NCBI RefSeq assembly: GCF_002086515.1
Contig: NZ_MVHH01000002.1
Coordinates: forward strand, 124,001 to 188,000
Direction of reading: 5' to 3'
Source: Mycolicibacter arupensis
GTDB taxonomy: Bacteria; Actinomycetota; Actinomycetes; Mycobacteriales; Mycobacteriaceae
Length of the DNA: 64,000 bases
Shown in pieces: positions 17,506 to 28,322 of the stretch. Every line of letters begins with the position of its first letter. Within the stretch, counting starts at the first letter, position 1. The translations under genes were made by a program, and so were the position numbers. Below the pieces are notes generated by a model. It saw only the letters and a program-made list of their open reading frames with translations. It was not told where the DNA came from and ran no database searches.

Positions 17506-18147
17506 GTGCAACCTGCCGATAACTTACAGACAGCCTGTACGGAAATCAAGCGTCGGACCCAGGCCGAGCGTTCTGCCGCCACCCGGGCTGCGCTGACGAC
17601 CGCGGCTCGTACGTTGTGGGGGGAACGCGGCTACGCGGCCGTGGGGACCCCCGAGATCGCCGAGGCCGCCGGCGTCACCCGCGGCGCGATGTATCACCAG
17701 TTCCCGGACAAGGCGGCGCTGTTCCTCGTGGTCGTGGAAGCCGTGGAGGCCGACGTCATGGCGCGACTCGCCGAGGCGGTGGCCGCCTCCGCCTCCACCA
17801 CCCCCGCCGCGGCGCTACGGTCGGCGGCCGAGAGCTGGCTGGTGGTGGCCGACGACCCGGAGGTGCGCCAACTCCTTCTGCTGGATGCGCCCACGGTCTT
17901 GGGCTGGGACGGATTTCGCGACGTGGCCCAGCGCTACAGCTTGGGTATGACAGAGCAGCTGCTGAGCGCGGCCATGCAGGCGGGCCAACTAGCCCACCAG
18001 CCGGTACGCGCCCTGGCTCACGTCCTCATCGGCGCGCTCGACGAGGCGGCGATGGTGATCGCCACCGCCGAAGACCCCGAGCAGGCCCGCGCCGACGTGG
18101 GCATCGTGGTGCACCGGCTGCTCGACGCCATGCTCACCGAGGACTGA
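17506..18147 (+). CDS. TetR-family transcriptional regulator
   Basis: 213 aa. The N-terminal helix-turn-helix domain is ERSAATRAALTTAARTLWGE, then GTPEIAEAAGVTRGAMYHQFPDKAALF. The C-terminal ligand domain resembles TetR_C_33 types (LLLLDAPTVLGWDGFRDVAQRYSLG). The start is GTG 17506. It is divergent from the alpha/beta hydrolase, the classic layout for a local repressor. A TACAG-N5-CTGTA palindrome lies within its first codons. Confidence 0.9.
   Translation: MQPADNLQTACTEIKRRTQAERSAATRAALTTAARTLWGERGYAAVGTPEIAEAAGVTRGAMYHQFPDKAALFLVVVEAVEADVMARLAEAVAASASTTPAAALRSAAESWLVVADDPEVRQLLLLDAPTVLGWDGFRDVAQRYSLGMTEQLLSAAMQAGQLAHQPVRALAHVLIGALDEAAMVIATAEDPEQARADVGIVVHRLLDAMLTED
17525..17539. promoter_or_regulatory. 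Candidate operator for the TetR at 17506
   Basis: TACAG (17525-17529) and CTGTA (17535-17539) form a 5-bp inverted repeat with a 5-base spacer, close to the divergent start codons. It falls inside the first codons of the TetR reading frame. A repressor bound here could block elongation, or the true start may be elsewhere. Confidence 0.35.
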
Positions 18148-18165
18148 TCGAGCGCGCCGACGCAC

Positions 18166-18606
18166 TCAGCGGATGAACTTCTCCAGGTAGGCGCGGTGGT
18201 CCGCGGACAGTCGCACCAGCTTCTGCTCATCGATGCTGAAGGTGGCCAGCTGCGTCTCGGCGATCACCGCCGGCCGCGAGTCCGGGGCCGCGTGCACCGA
18301 ACGCACCTCGTAGCCGATGGTGAAGTCCACCGTCCGGAGCCGGGACACCCACATGGTCACCTGCAGCGGCGAATCCGTAAGCCGCAGCTGCCCCTTGTAG
18401 GCGACTTTGACCTCGGCGATCAGCAGACCAACGCTGGTGATGTCCACGGCGAAGGCCGGCGACAGGAACGGCACCCGTGCCTCTTCGAGCATCGTCACCA
18501 TGGTCGCGTGGTTCACGTGCTGGTACATGTCGATGTCCGACCACCGCACCGGAACCGCAGCCACAAAACCCACGGTCTCCCCGACCGATCCAGCAGAGTC
18601 GCTCAC
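18166..18606 (-). CDS. Acyl-CoA thioesterase (4-hydroxybenzoyl-CoA thioesterase fold), Rv2475c type
   Basis: Hot-dog-fold thioesterase, 146 aa, hydrolysing acyl-CoA. It carries the signature [30 protein letters not shown], with the family Asp (R-W-S-D-I-D) and HVNH. GTG 18606 overlaps the gdh stop by four bases (GTGA), so it is translated with gdh; the longer frame back to 18816 lies inside gdh. The conserved gdh-thioesterase pairing is seen in M. tuberculosis but its meaning is unknown. Confidence 0.92.
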   Translation of the reverse strand: MSDSAGSVGETVGFVAAVPVRWSDIDMYQHVNHATMVTMLEEARVPFLSPAFAVDITSVGLLIAEVKVAYKGQLRLTDSPLQVTMWVSRLRTVDFTIGYEVRSVHAAPDSRPAVIAETQLATFSIDEQKLVRLSADHRAYLEKFIR

Positions 18607-21600
18607 GATGCCGCGCCTTGTCCGCTCGCGCGGGTCATGCTGCGAATCTGACGAGCCGCCACCGATAACGTCGCCAGGTCTCGCTGATCGGATTCGTAGA
18701 TCTGCGTCAGCGTGCGCTGCGCCCGCAGCACACGCGAGGCGTTGGTCGATTCCCACTCGCTGATCTTCTGCATCCCGTCCTCGTCCGGTTCCCCGACCGC
18801 CAGCACATCCACGCACAGCGACCGCACCGAATTGTAGATGTCATCACGGATCGCCAACCGCGCCAAGGCGTGCCAGCGATCATCGCGAGGCAGTTGCGCG
18901 ACCGCGGTCAGCAGGCCGTCGGTGCCGAGCCGATCCATCAGCGCAAAGTAGGTGTCCGCGACCTCGTCGGCGCCGCGTTCGGTGATGTCGGCCACGTCGA
19001 TGATGTCAAGCAGGCTGTAGCGGTACAGGCCGATCGCCACGTCTGCGGCCAAGTCGTGAGGCACGCCCTGCAGCTCGAACTCGCGGATGTGCTTGGCGAC
19101 GATGTCGGCGTCGTCACCGCGCAGCCAGTCCGACATGCGCGGTGTCAGCCGGGCCACCTGCTCGGCGAAACGGTTGATCTCGGCTCCGACGGCCAGCGGC
19201 TGCGGGCGATAGTTCAGCAGCCAGCGGCCGGCCCGGTCGATGAGCCGCCGCAGGTCCAGTGTCATCCGGTCGGTGACCGCCACCGGAAGGCCATCGTGCT
19301 CGCCGGCGGCACGAATCCGGCGCCACAGATCACCCACCCCGAAGATGGCGTCGGTCGCCACGTAGGCACGCACGGCATCGACCGGGCCCACACCGGCGTC
19401 CTCGGTGATCCGATAGGCATAGGTGATGCCCGCGGTGTCGACCACATCGTTGATCAACATCGTCGCGACGATCTCGCGACGCAGCTGATGGGTCCGGATC
19501 TCGGCGCTGAAACGCTGCTGCAGGACGCGCGGGAAATAGTGCGGCAGCCGGCTGGCGAACACGTCCTGGTCCGGAAGATCGCTGGCCAGCACCGCCGCTT
19601 TCAGGGTCAGCTTGACGTGCGCCATCAGCGTGGCGAGCTCCGGGGAGGCCAGGCCCAGCCCCGCCTCGGCGCGCCGAGCGATCTCCTTCTCCGAAGGCAG
19701 AGCCTCCAGTTCACGATTGAGCCCGCGATCGGCGACCAGGTGCCGGATCTGCTCGGCGTGCACCGGCAGCAGGCTCGCGGCGTTGGCGCGGCTGGTGCCC
19801 ATCAAGTCGTTCTGCGCGGTGTTGTCGGCCAACACCAGGGCACTGACCTCGTCGGTCATCGACGCCAGCAACTGCGGCCGGTCCGCGGTGTCGACCTTGC
19901 CGACCGTGACCAGGGCATCGATCAGGATCTTGATGTTGACCTCGTGGTCGGAGCAGTCGACGCCTGCGGAGTTGTCCAGGGCATCGGTGTTGATCCGGCC
20001 GCCGGCGAGGTCGAACTCGACCCGGCCAAGCGGGGTCACGCCCAGATTTCCGCCTTCGCCGATCACCTTGGCGCGCACCTGGTTTCCGTTGACACGCACC
20101 TGATCATTGGCGCGGTCCCCCACATCGGCGTCGGACTCTGACTCCGCCTTGACATAGGTACCGATGCCGCCGTTGAAGAGCAGGTCGACCGGTGCGCGCA
20201 GGATGGCCCGGATCAGCGCGGGCGGTGTCAGCTCGGTGACGTCCTCATCGAGCCCCAGCGCGATCGCGACCTGGGGGCTGACCGGCACCGATTTGAGGTC
20301 CCGCGGGTAGACGCCGCCACCGGCGCTGATCAGTGACGTGTCGTAGTCGTCCCAACTGGACCGCGGCAGGTCGAACATCCGCTGCCGCTCGGCGAAGGAT
20401 CGAGCGGGATCCGGGTCGGGGTCGAGGAAGATGTGCCGATGGTCGAAGGCAGCCACCAGCCGAATGTGTTCGCTGCGCAGCATGCCGTTGCCGAACACAT
20501 CGCCGCTCATGTCGCCCACTCCGACGACGGTGAAGTCCTGGCTCTGGGTGTCGACTCCCATCTCGCGGAAGTGCCGTTTGACCGACTCCCAGGCACCCTT
20601 GGCGGTGATGCCCATCTCCTTGTGGTCGTAGCCGACTGAGCCGCCGGAGGCGAACGCGTCGCCCAGCCAGTAGCCGTAGGAAGCGGCAACGCCGTTGGCG
20701 ATGTCGGAGAAGCTGGCGGTGCCCTTGTCAGCGGCCACCACCAGGTAGGCGTCGTCACCGTCGCGGCGCACCACTTGAGGAGGCGCGCTGATGGCGCCGG
20801 TGGCGTGGTCGACATTGTCGGTCACGTCCAGCAGGCCCGAGATGAACAGCGTGTAGCAGGCCACCCCTTCCGCACGTGCCGCGTCTCGGTCTGCGACCGG
20901 GTTGCCGGTGGGTACCGGCGGTCGTTTGACCACGAACCCGCCCTTGGCTCCGGTCGGAACGATGACCGCGTTCTTGACCTCCTGGGCTTTGACCAGTCCC
21001 AGGATCTCGGTGCGGTAGTCCTCGCGCCGGTCCGACCAGCGCAGCCCACCGCGCGACACGAAACCGAACCGCAGATGCACCCCCTCGACGCGGGGTGCGT
21101 ACACGAAGATCTCGAACTTGGGCCGGGGCAACGGCAGCTCGTCGATCAGGCCCGCGTCCAGCTTGAGCGCCAGAACATTGCTTGCCCGAGCTGAATCAGC
21201 CCGGGTAACAAAATAATTGGTACGCAAGGTCGCCTGGATCAGCGAGGCGAACGCCCGCAACACCCGGTCGGTGTCCAGGCTCACCACCGCGTCGATACCG
21301 GCCGCCACGTCCGCGGCCGCGGCCTGCGCGTCACGGCTGCGATGCGTGCGCGACGGGTCGAACAGCGCCTCGAACAGGGCGACCAGGGCCCGGGCGATGT
21401 CCGGATACTGGTTGAGCACCGAGGCGATGTGGTGCTCGCTGTAGGGGAAACGTGCCTGGCGAAGGTATTTGGCGTAGCCGCGCAGCACCACCACCTGCTG
21501 CCAGGTCAGTCCGGCACGCAAGACCAGTTCGTTGAATCGGTCGGGCTCGGCGCGGCCTTCCCAGATCGCGGTGACCCCTTCGGCGAACCGCTGTTGGGCG

Positions 21601-23456
21601 TCGCTGCGTGCGGAGCCCTCCGCCGGGACCTCAATGCTGGGATCGGCCGACACCTTGAATTTGTAGATCCACACCTGCAGGCCGTCGGCGCGCGTGACGG
21701 TGAACGGCCGCTCTTCGAGGACCGCCACCCCCATGCACTGCAGCATCGGCAGAAGCTGGCTCAGCGAGGCACCATGCCCGCCGAGGAACCAGGCCAACTG
21801 GCCCCCGTCGGCCTCGCCGTAGTCGGAGAACACCAACTTGACCGAATCATCCGCCAGTCCTTCGATGATGGCGATGTCGCCGACGGCCTCGGCCGGCGTG
21901 ACGGCCTGCTTGTAGATCTCGTCGAAGGCGACCGCATAGTGTTCGGCCACCTCGGCGTCGATGGAGTCCTGTGCCGCCGTCTCCAGCAACCGGTCGCCCC
22001 AGGTGCGGGTGGCCTCGGCCAGCAGGCCCTGGATCCGGACCCGGTTGGCCTCACCGGTGTCGGCCGCACGAGCCTTGGGGTCGTCAGACATGCGGACCAT
22101 GAAATGCAGCAAGGCCCAAGGTGCTTCACTGACGCGCGCGCTGTACTCCAGCCCCACGCCGCCGAACTCGCGGACCAAAATGTCCTCCATGTTCAGCCGC
22201 ACCGGAGTGGTGTAGCGATCACGTGGCAGGTACACCAGGCAGGAGACGAAGCGGCCGGTGCGATCGCCGCGGAGGAACAGCAGGGTCCCGCGCCGCGAAC
22301 CAAGGTCGGACACCGCCATCGCCATGTTCAGCAGTTGTTCCGGGGTGATCGCGAAAAGCTCTGAGCGCGGAACGGTTTGGATGATGTCGAGCAGAAGCTG
22401 TCCGGGGTGCCCGGGTTCCTTCTCCGCGAGCGCCAGCGCGTGGCGGACGGTGTGGGAGATGACCGGGATCTCGAAGACGTCGGCGTTCATGGCTCCGGCG
22501 GTGAACAGTCCGACGAAACGGTGCGCGACGATGCTGTCGCCGGTGTCCTCCCGGATCACCACTACGTAGGTGTGCGAGCTGAATCGCATGTAGCTGGGCA
22601 CGGTGGCCTGCGCCAGGGTCAAGAGGTTGTCACCGATGAGCCTGGGACGCAGAGACTTCCGCAGCGCCAATACACCCAGTCGAGCGGCGTCCTCGACCAG
22701 CACATGTTCGTCGTGGACCACCCCGCGCTGGTACCCCAACAGGACGAAGTGTCCGTCGACCAGCCAGTGCAAAAGCGCCGCGACATCCTCACGGTCCGGG
22801 GCGGTGTAGTGGCCGTCCGCGTCCTCCTCGACGTCGGCGGCGAGCTCGATCAGCGCGTTGCGCATCGCCGGGGAGTCGATCGCCACCTGGCGAACGTCAG
22901 CCATCACATCGGGGAGCAGGCGGGCGGTCTCGGCCAGGGTGTGCCGGTTGACCGTCGGTGAGAGCTGGACGTGAATCCAGGCCTCTGCCCCGTCGGCGTG
23001 GTCGGCGGTCCTGGGCTCGACCGCGCGCAGTTCCCCGGCGGCATCGCGCTGCACCGCGAACACCGGGGTCATGATCCCGACGTAGGCCACCCCGAGCCGG
23101 TGCAGCAACACCGCCACCGAGTCCATCAGCATCCCGCCGTGCTCGGTGACCACTTGCAGGGCCGGACCGAAGCCGCAGCCGTCATCGGCCGGATAGACGG
23201 CGACCCGGGATTCGCCGGGGAGCCGGTGGCGGGCCAAGCGGGCGTGCGCGGCCTCCAGGGCCGGGGTCACGACGGCGGTGGCGGCGGCCCGGCTGGCCGG
23301 ATCTGTGTCCGTCGGTTCGGCACTGTCCAGAGAGTCGCTGTGCGACCCGCGGTAAGTCTGGATGTAGGCCGACGCAACCCAAACAGGTATGCCTTGGGGT
23401 TCAAGGGGATCGGGAAATGTTGTCCACGCGGTCGATTCCTTGGTGGACTCTGTCAT
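18603..23456 (-). CDS. gdh: NAD-dependent glutamate dehydrogenase, large L_180 class
   Basis: Converts glutamate to 2-oxoglutarate and ammonia with NAD+. At 1617 aa it is of the 180-kDa class. A long N-terminal regulatory region with ACT-like segments (roughly 1-700) precedes the catalytic domain: [22 protein letters not shown], the lysine-rich [10 protein letters not shown], and the NAD-binding [20 protein letters not shown] helical C-terminal region ends the protein. ATG 23456 has AGGAGG seven bases upstream; GTG 23462 lies within that spacing. In mycobacteria this enzyme is inhibited by GarA under PknG control (family knowledge). Confidence 0.97.
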   Translation of the reverse strand: MTESTKESTAWTTFPDPLEPQGIPVWVASAYIQTYRGSHSDSLDSAEPTDTDPASRAAATAVVTPALEAAHARLARHRLPGESRVAVYPADDGCGFGPALQVVTEHGGMLMDSVAVLLHRLGVAYVGIMTPVFAVQRDAAGELRAVEPRTADHADGAEAWIHVQLSPTVNRHTLAETARLLPDVMADVRQVAIDSPAMRNALIELAADVEEDADGHYTAPDREDVAALLHWLVDGHFVLLGYQRGVVHDEHVLVEDAARLGVLALRKSLRPRLIGDNLLTLAQATVPSYMRFSSHTYVVVIREDTGDSIVAHRFVGLFTAGAMNADVFEIPVISHTVRHALALAEKEPGHPGQLLLDIIQTVPRSELFAITPEQLLNMAMAVSDLGSRRGTLLFLRGDRTGRFVSCLVYLPRDRYTTPVRLNMEDILVREFGGVGLEYSARVSEAPWALLHFMVRMSDDPKARAADTGEANRVRIQGLLAEATRTWGDRLLETAAQDSIDAEVAEHYAVAFDEIYKQAVTPAEAVGDIAIIEGLADDSVKLVFSDYGEADGGQLAWFLGGHGASLSQLLPMLQCMGVAVLEERPFTVTRADGLQVWIYKFKVSADPSIEVPAEGSARSDAQQRFAEGVTAIWEGRAEPDRFNELVLRAGLTWQQVVVLRGYAKYLRQARFPYSEHHIASVLNQYPDIARALVALFEALFDPSRTHRSRDAQAAAADVAAGIDAVVSLDTDRVLRAFASLIQATLRTNYFVTRADSARASNVLALKLDAGLIDELPLPRPKFEIFVYAPRVEGVHLRFGFVSRGGLRWSDRREDYRTEILGLVKAQEVKNAVIVPTGAKGGFVVKRPPVPTGNPVADRDAARAEGVACYTLFISGLLDVTDNVDHATGAISAPPQVVRRDGDDAYLVVAADKGTASFSDIANGVAASYGYWLGDAFASGGSVGYDHKEMGITAKGAWESVKRHFREMGVDTQSQDFTVVGVGDMSGDVFGNGMLRSEHIRLVAAFDHRHIFLDPDPDPARSFAERQRMFDLPRSSWDDYDTSLISAGGGVYPRDLKSVPVSPQVAIALGLDEDVTELTPPALIRAILRAPVDLLFNGGIGTYVKAESESDADVGDRANDQVRVNGNQVRAKVIGEGGNLGVTPLGRVEFDLAGGRINTDALDNSAGVDCSDHEVNIKILIDALVTVGKVDTADRPQLLASMTDEVSALVLADNTAQNDLMGTSRANAASLLPVHAEQIRHLVADRGLNRELEALPSEKEIARRAEAGLGLASPELATLMAHVKLTLKAAVLASDLPDQDVFASRLPHYFPRVLQQRFSAEIRTHQLRREIVATMLINDVVDTAGITYAYRITEDAGVGPVDAVRAYVATDAIFGVGDLWRRIRAAGEHDGLPVAVTDRMTLDLRRLIDRAGRWLLNYRPQPLAVGAEINRFAEQVARLTPRMSDWLRGDDADIVAKHIREFELQGVPHDLAADVAIGLYRYSLLDIIDVADITERGADEVADTYFALMDRLGTDGLLTAVAQLPRDDRWHALARLAIRDDIYNSVRSLCVDVLAVGEPDEDGMQKISEWESTNASRVLRAQRTLTQIYESDQRDLATLSVAARQIRSMTRASGQGAAS

Positions 23457-23508
23457 CCCCACCCCTCCTGACCATGTCAGTTCCGGCAGCGCCGCTACCG
23501 GACCAACC

Positions 23509-25182
23509 CTAGTCGCGGGTGAGTCGGCGGTGGGTCACTCGGTGCGGACGCGCCGCCTCGGCACCCAGACGTTGCACCTTGTTCTCCTCGTAGGCACCGA
23601 AGTTGCCCTCGAACCAGAACCACTTGGCCTCGTTGTCGTCGTCGCCCTCCCACGCCAGGATGTGCGTGCAGGTCCGATCCAGGAACCAGCGGTCGTGGCT
23701 GATCACCACGGCGCAGCCGGGGAACTGCTCGAGGGCGTTCTCCAGCGACCCGAGCGTCTCGACATCGAGGTCGTTGGTCGGCTCGTCCAGCAGGATCAGG
23801 TTGCCGCCCTGCTTGAGCGTCAACGCCAGGTTCAGCCGGTTGCGCTCACCGCCGGAGAGCACGCCGGCCGGCTTCTGCTGGTCGGGGCCCTTGAAGCCGA
23901 AGGCAGAGACGTAGGCCCGCGACGGAATCTCGTTCTGGCCGACCTCGATGTAGTCCAGACCGTCGGAGACCACTTCCCAGACCGTCTTCTTCGGGTCGAT
24001 GCCCGCACGGTTCTGGTCGACGTAGCTCAGCTTCACCGTCTCGCCGACCTTGACGGTGCCGCTGTCCGGCTCTTCGAGACCGACGATGGTCTTGAACAGG
24101 GTGGTCTTGCCGACGCCGTTGGGGCCGATCACACCGACGATGCCGTTGCGCGGCAGGGTGAACGACAGATCCTTGATCAGCTGGCGTGAGTCGAATCCCT
24201 TGTCCAGGTGCTCCACCTCAACGACGGTGTTGCCCAACCGCGGGCCGACCGGGATCTGGATCTCCTCGAAGTCGAGCTTGCGGGTCTTCTCCGCCTCGGC
24301 AACCATCTCGTCGTAGCGCTGCAGGCGGGCCTTGTTCTTGGCTTGGCGGGCCTTGGCGCCCGAACGCACCCAGGCGAGTTCGTCCTTGAGCCGCTTCTGC
24401 AGCTTCTGGTCCTTCTTGCCCTGAACCTCGAGGCGCTCGGCCTTCTTCTCCAGATAGGTCGAGTAGTTGCCCTCGTAGGGGTAGGCCCGACCGCGGTCAA
24501 GCTCCAAGATCCACTGCGCCACGTTGTCGAGGAAGTAGCGGTCGTGGGTGACCGCGAGGATCGCACCCGGGTAGGAGGCCAGGTGCTGCTCGAGCCAGAG
24601 CACGCTCTCGGCGTCGAGGTGGTTGGTCGGCTCGTCGAGCAACAGCAGGTCGGGCTTGCTCAGCAGCAGCTTGCACAGCGCCACCCGCCGCCGCTCACCA
24701 CCGGACAGGTGGGTGACGGGCTCGTCCGGCGGCGGGCAGCGCAGCGCGTCCATGGCCTGTTCGAGCTGCGAATCGATGTCCCAGGCGTCGGCGGCGTCAA
24801 GCTCCTCCTGGAGCTTGCCCATCTCCTCCATCAATTCATCGGTGTAGTCGGTGGCCATCAGCTCGGCGACCTCGTTGTACCGATTCAGTTTGCCCTTGAT
24901 GGGCACGCCTTCTTCGACGTTCTCCCGGACGGTCTTGGTCTCGTCCAGGTGCGGCTCCTGCAACAGGATTCCGACACTGGCGCCGGGCGCCAGGAACGCG
25001 TCGCCGTTGTTCGCCTTGTCCAGCCCGGCCATGATCCGCAAGACGCTGGACTTGCCGGCGCCGTTCGGGCCGACCACACCGATTTTGGCGCCCGGCAGGA
25101 AATTCAGCGTGACATCGTCGAGGATGACTTTGTCGCCGTGTGCCTTGCGCACCTTCTTCATCGTGTAGATGAACTCAGCCAT
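23509..25182 (-). CDS. ettA: ABC-F translation factor EttA (energy-dependent translational throttle)
   Basis: Cytoplasmic ABC-F ATPase that binds the ribosomal E site. The 557 aa protein has two nucleotide-binding domains and no membrane helices. NBD1 has Walker [10 protein letters not shown], signature LSGGERRRV and Walker [16 protein letters not shown]2 has [19 protein letters not shown] and [13 protein letters not shown] charged linker ([20 protein letters not shown]) joins them. ATG 25182 ([18 protein letters not shown]) has AGGAGG 11 bases upstream and gives the family length. The frame open to 25227 is extra. It lies 52 bases upstream of gdh. Confidence 0.96.
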   Translation of the reverse strand: MAEFIYTMKKVRKAHGDKVILDDVTLNFLPGAKIGVVGPNGAGKSSVLRIMAGLDKANNGDAFLAPGASVGILLQEPHLDETKTVRENVEEGVPIKGKLNRYNEVAELMATDYTDELMEEMGKLQEELDAADAWDIDSQLEQAMDALRCPPPDEPVTHLSGGERRRVALCKLLLSKPDLLLLDEPTNHLDAESVLWLEQHLASYPGAILAVTHDRYFLDNVAQWILELDRGRAYPYEGNYSTYLEKKAERLEVQGKKDQKLQKRLKDELAWVRSGAKARQAKNKARLQRYDEMVAEAEKTRKLDFEEIQIPVGPRLGNTVVEVEHLDKGFDSRQLIKDLSFTLPRNGIVGVIGPNGVGKTTLFKTIVGLEEPDSGTVKVGETVKLSYVDQNRAGIDPKKTVWEVVSDGLDYIEVGQNEIPSRAYVSAFGFKGPDQQKPAGVLSGGERNRLNLALTLKQGGNLILLDEPTNDLDVETLGSLENALEQFPGCAVVISHDRWFLDRTCTHILAWEGDDDNEAKWFWFEGNFGAYEENKVQRLGAEAARPHRVTHRRLTRD

Positions 25183-25262
25183 GCCGGGGTGTCGCCTCCT
25201 GGTCTCGCGAAATTGCTCGCTGACCATCCTAGGGGGTCACCCCGCGCCGCTGTCGGCTGCGC

Positions 25263-25739
25263 TCAGGGCGTCAATGCCAGGCCCGCCATCTCGTCGTCGT
25301 CGGCGTCGGAATCCGCCGGGGCGCCGTCCGGGCCGTCGACGTGATCGGCGCGAGCGGCAACCGCCGGGTTGTCCGGTCCGGCCGCGATGATCTTCTCCAC
25401 CCGGGCCGCGCACCGCGCCAGGTCGGGGCCGACCGCGGTGGCACGCAGCTCCACCGATGATCGGCGGACCCCGTCCTTGTCCTCGTACTCGCTGGTGAAG
25501 ACGTGCCCGATGACAATCACCGGCAACCCCTTGCTCAACGAGGCGCCCACCCCGGTGACCAGCCGGTCCCAGCAGTTAACCGTCACGAACAACGAGTTGC
25601 CCGTCTCCCAGCTGCCGTCGGCGGCCCGCTTGCGCGAGTTGCTGGCGACCCGGAATTTGATCAGCTCGTGGTCACCCACGCGGCGGCGGATCGGGTCTGA
25701 CGCGATGTTTCCCACCACGGTCAATTGTGTTTCATACAT
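25263..25739 (-). CDS. Second single-stranded DNA-binding-like protein (SsbB, Rv2478c type)
   Basis: 158 aa with an N-terminal OB-fold SSB domain: YETQLTVVGNIASDP, FRVASNSRK, SLFVTVNCWDRLVTGVGASLSKG and PVIVIGHVFTSEYEDKDG. It has an acidic tail but lacks the DDDIPF-type C-terminal tip of canonical SSB (it ends DDDEMAGLALTP). This fits the mycobacterial paralogue SSBb rather than the essential SSBa. ATG 25739 has GGAAGGAAG upstream. It is co-directional with ettA, 80 bases away. Confidence 0.9.
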   Translation of the reverse strand: MYETQLTVVGNIASDPIRRRVGDHELIKFRVASNSRKRAADGSWETGNSLFVTVNCWDRLVTGVGASLSKGLPVIVIGHVFTSEYEDKDGVRRSSVELRATAVGPDLARCAARVEKIIAAGPDNPAVAARADHVDGPDGAPADSDADDDEMAGLALTP

Positions 25740-25892
25740 TGCAGGCTTCCTTCCTGGTTGCCGGCGGGCTGACACGCCAGCCGGTGCTGCACCCATTGGG
25801 CCGGACAAGCCCGACACGGAAGCCGATTCAGCGGTCGTGAACAGCCGCCGCTGGGGACCAACCGCGCACTGGGGATAACTCCCCCACCTCGG

Positions 25893-26669
25893 TCAGCGGA
25901 CCGGCGTCGCGATGGCGACCGGTGCGTTCCAATTCGAGAAGTTCATCTGCACGGCGTCGTCGCCGGCGGCCAGCCTCAGTGCGACCAGCTGGTGATCGGC
26001 GGCCTCCTGAATCCAGACCGTGCACGGGGTCCGCTTGGCGACACGCAGCTGCGGAACGATCCTGGTTGCCGCAGCGGCCGAGATCTCGCCGCTGATCCGC
26101 ACGGTGTGCACGCCATCGACCACGTCGCGGCCGTCGACCTCGGGATCGACGAAGTCGGTCAAGATGTCCGCCAGCCCGGTGCCGGGGCTCAAGATGCCCG
26201 CCGCGTCGTAGAGATTGCCGGCCGGCCCATAGTCGATCCAGCGGCCGTTGTCCTGCGACACGAAGAAATCGCCCCCGGACACCGCAAACCGGACATACGC
26301 CGGAGCGCCGCGGTAGGCGATCTTGGCGTAGCCCCTCGCCGCAGGAGCCGGGCGCCGGGTCACGTCGGCATCGAGCGCCGTGACCGCCATGTTCTCCACG
26401 GTTCCGGTCACCGACAGAGCCAGGTGGACACTGTGGGCGTCGGCCGTGGTGACGCTGGCCTCCTTGAGGATCGCCGCCGCGTCCGGCAGAGGTTCGGTGG
26501 ATCGCTTCGACGATGTGGCGGGCGCAGCAGGCACAGCGCTGCTCGACGAATGCTGCCCGGCCGCCGCCGATGGCGACCCCGAAATGCTCGGGGAAGGCGC
26601 GGATGCGCAACCGGCGGCCAGGACGGCAGCGGCGCTCACCACAAACACGACGGCGACGGGCCTGCGCAT
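25893..26669 (-). CDS. LppX/LprAFG-family lipoprotein
   Basis: 258 aa secreted lipoprotein. The N-terminus RRPVAVVFVVSAAAVLAAGC is a type II signal peptide with lipobox LAAGC. A Ser/Ala-rich linker precedes a domain with LKEASVTTADAHSVHLALSVTG, GYAKIAYRGAPAYVRFAV and DGVHTVRISGEISA, matching the LppX_LprAFG fold that carries lipids across the cell envelope. The assigned family rests on these motifs. ATG 26669 is chosen because it directly begins the signal peptide. It is divergent from the MFS gene; no lipid transporter partner is adjacent. Confidence 0.87.
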   Translation of the reverse strand: MRRPVAVVFVVSAAAVLAAGCASAPSPSISGSPSAAAGQHSSSSAVPAAPATSSKRSTEPLPDAAAILKEASVTTADAHSVHLALSVTGTVENMAVTALDADVTRRPAPAARGYAKIAYRGAPAYVRFAVSGGDFFVSQDNGRWIDYGPAGNLYDAAGILSPGTGLADILTDFVDPEVDGRDVVDGVHTVRISGEISAAAATRIVPQLRVAKRTPCTVWIQEAADHQLVALRLAAGDDAVQMNFSNWNAPVAIATPVR

Positions 26670-26745
26670 GGTCGCCAGCGTAGAGGCGGTCCGAGTGACC
26701 CGGCCAGGTTCTTCCGCGGGCCGAGACGTCGCCCGGCGGTTGGTA

Positions 26746-26751
26746 TACGTT
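26746..26751 (+). promoter_or_regulatory. -10 element for a likely leaderless MFS transcript
   Basis: TACGTT fits TANNNT and ends seven bases before the GTG at 26759, the spacing expected when transcription starts at the start codon itself. No ribosome-binding site precedes that GTG, which also fits a leaderless mRNA. Confidence 0.45.
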
Positions 26752-26758
26752 GCTTGCG

Positions 26759-28201
26759 GTGGATACCAGGGGCCGATCCGGCAGCGGTGAACACACGAGC
26801 CGCACCACATGGGCCCGCGACGATATCCGGGTCTCAGACCCGGCCGCCATGCAGCGCTCGATCGCCGGCACTGCCATCGGCAACTTCATGGAGTGGTACG
26901 ACTTCGGCATCTACGGCTTCCTGGCCACCACGATCGCGCAGGTCTTCTACCCCGGCGACAGCTCCAGCGCCGTCGGCCTGATCGCCACGTTCGGAACCTT
27001 GGCGGCGGCGTTCGCGGTGCGACCATTCGGCGGGATCATCTTCGGTGCACTGGGCGATCGCATCGGCCGCAAGCGGGTTCTGATCATGACCGTCACGCTG
27101 ATGGCGGTCGGCACCACGGTGACCGGACTGCTGCCGTCCTACGACGACATCGGAATCTGGGCGCCGATTCTGCTCATCGTCACCCGGATCATGCAGGGCT
27201 TCTCCACCGGCGGTGAGTATGTGGGCGCGATGACCCACATCAGCGAACACGCGCCCGATCGCAATCGCGGTGCGCTGGCCGGGTTTCTGCCGCTGGGCAC
27301 GCTCGGCGGTTACGTGCTGGGCGCGGCGGTGGTGACGGCCCTCAAAACCCAACTGCCCGTTGCCGAGATGCTGCGGTGGGGATGGCGGGTGCCGTTTCTG
27401 GTGGGCGTTCCGCTGGCCGCCATCGCGCTGTACATGCGGCTCCGCATCGATGAGTCCCCGGTCTACGAGCAACTCCACAACAACCACAACGCCGCCACCG
27501 GCAACGGTAACGGCTGGGGGCAGTTCCAGCGGACCGTCACGCGGCAGCGCGCAGGCCTGCTGATCTGCATGGGTTTGGTGCTGGCGGAGAACGTCACCAA
27601 CTACATGCTGACCGGCTACCTGCCCACGTATTTCAAACAGGTCGGCGGGATCAGCGGCAGTGGCGGCCTGACGATGATCGTGGTGGCGTTGCTGCTGATG
27701 CTGATCACGGTGGTGCCGCTGGCCCGGCTTTCTGACCGCATCGGCCGAAAACCGATCTTGTGGACCGGGACCGCCCTGCTCATCGTCGGGTCGGTTCCGG
27801 CCTTCGTCTTGATCGGCCAGGGCGGCAACTACGCACTGCGTCTGCTCGGTGTGCTGATCATCGCGGTGATGCTGCTGTGTTTCTACAGCACCACCCCGTC
27901 CACACTGCCGGCCCTGTTCCCGTCCGCGGTGCGCTATTTCGCGGTAGCGATCGGGTTCAACATCTCGGTCTCGATGTTCGGCGGCACGACGCCGCTGGTC
28001 GCCGAGACGCTGGTGTCGGGAACGGGCAACGTGCTGGTCCCGGCCTACCTGCTAATGGGCGCGGGTGTCGTCGGGGCCATCACGCTCTGGTTCACCCCGG
28101 AGGTGGCCGGCAAGCGATTACCGGGCTCGGGCCCCTCGGTGGCCACCGAGCAGGAGGCCGAGGCCATCGCGAAGGCCGGACTGCGCGATCCGGGGGCCTG
28201 A
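26759..28201 (+). CDS. MFS metabolite:proton symporter (MHS family, ProP/KgtP-like)
   Basis: 480 aa permease with 12 hydrophobic segments. It has MHS-family features: GNFMEWYDFGIYGFLA at helix 1, FGALGDRIGRKRVLIMT (the loop 2-3 motif), RIMQGFSTGGEYVGA and LSDRIGRKPIL in loop 8-9. Relatives import proline/betaine, 2-oxoglutarate or other organic acids; the substrate is not readable here. The start is GTG 26759, favoured by the adjacent -10 and absent ribosome site; TTG 26750 is in frame. It is divergent from the lipoprotein gene. Confidence 0.92.
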   Translation: MDTRGRSGSGEHTSRTTWARDDIRVSDPAAMQRSIAGTAIGNFMEWYDFGIYGFLATTIAQVFYPGDSSSAVGLIATFGTLAAAFAVRPFGGIIFGALGDRIGRKRVLIMTVTLMAVGTTVTGLLPSYDDIGIWAPILLIVTRIMQGFSTGGEYVGAMTHISEHAPDRNRGALAGFLPLGTLGGYVLGAAVVTALKTQLPVAEMLRWGWRVPFLVGVPLAAIALYMRLRIDESPVYEQLHNNHNAATGNGNGWGQFQRTVTRQRAGLLICMGLVLAENVTNYMLTGYLPTYFKQVGGISGSGGLTMIVVALLLMLITVVPLARLSDRIGRKPILWTGTALLIVGSVPAFVLIGQGGNYALRLLGVLIIAVMLLCFYSTTPSTLPALFPSAVRYFAVAIGFNISVSMFGGTTPLVAETLVSGTGNVLVPAYLLMGAGVVGAITLWFTPEVAGKRLPGSGPSVATEQEAEAIAKAGLRDPGA

Positions 28202-28251
28202 GGCCCACCGAACCTGATGTGGACGCCGCTTACTTGACCTCCTATGCTGAC

Positions 28252-28266
28252 GTAAGCACTGTTAAC
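28252..28266. promoter_or_regulatory. Operator copy A (GTAAGC...TTAAC) upstream of the oxidoreductase operon
   Basis: GTAAGCACTGTTAAC is an imperfect palindrome that recurs at 31088-31102 (inverted) and 31133-31147, flanking the TetR at 31163. TAACAT (28263-28268), a candidate -10, overlaps it, so binding here would block the promoter of the gene at 28323. Confidence 0.55.
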
Positions 28267-28322
28267 ATTCATCCGGTTCCGGCGAGATCTGACACCGCCG
28301 CCTCCACCCGAAGAAGAGGGCC

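Noticed and set aside
18607..18816. N-terminal extension of the thioesterase
   Set aside because: It lies inside gdh in another frame; the GTG at 18606 overlaps the gdh stop and starts the hot-dog domain.
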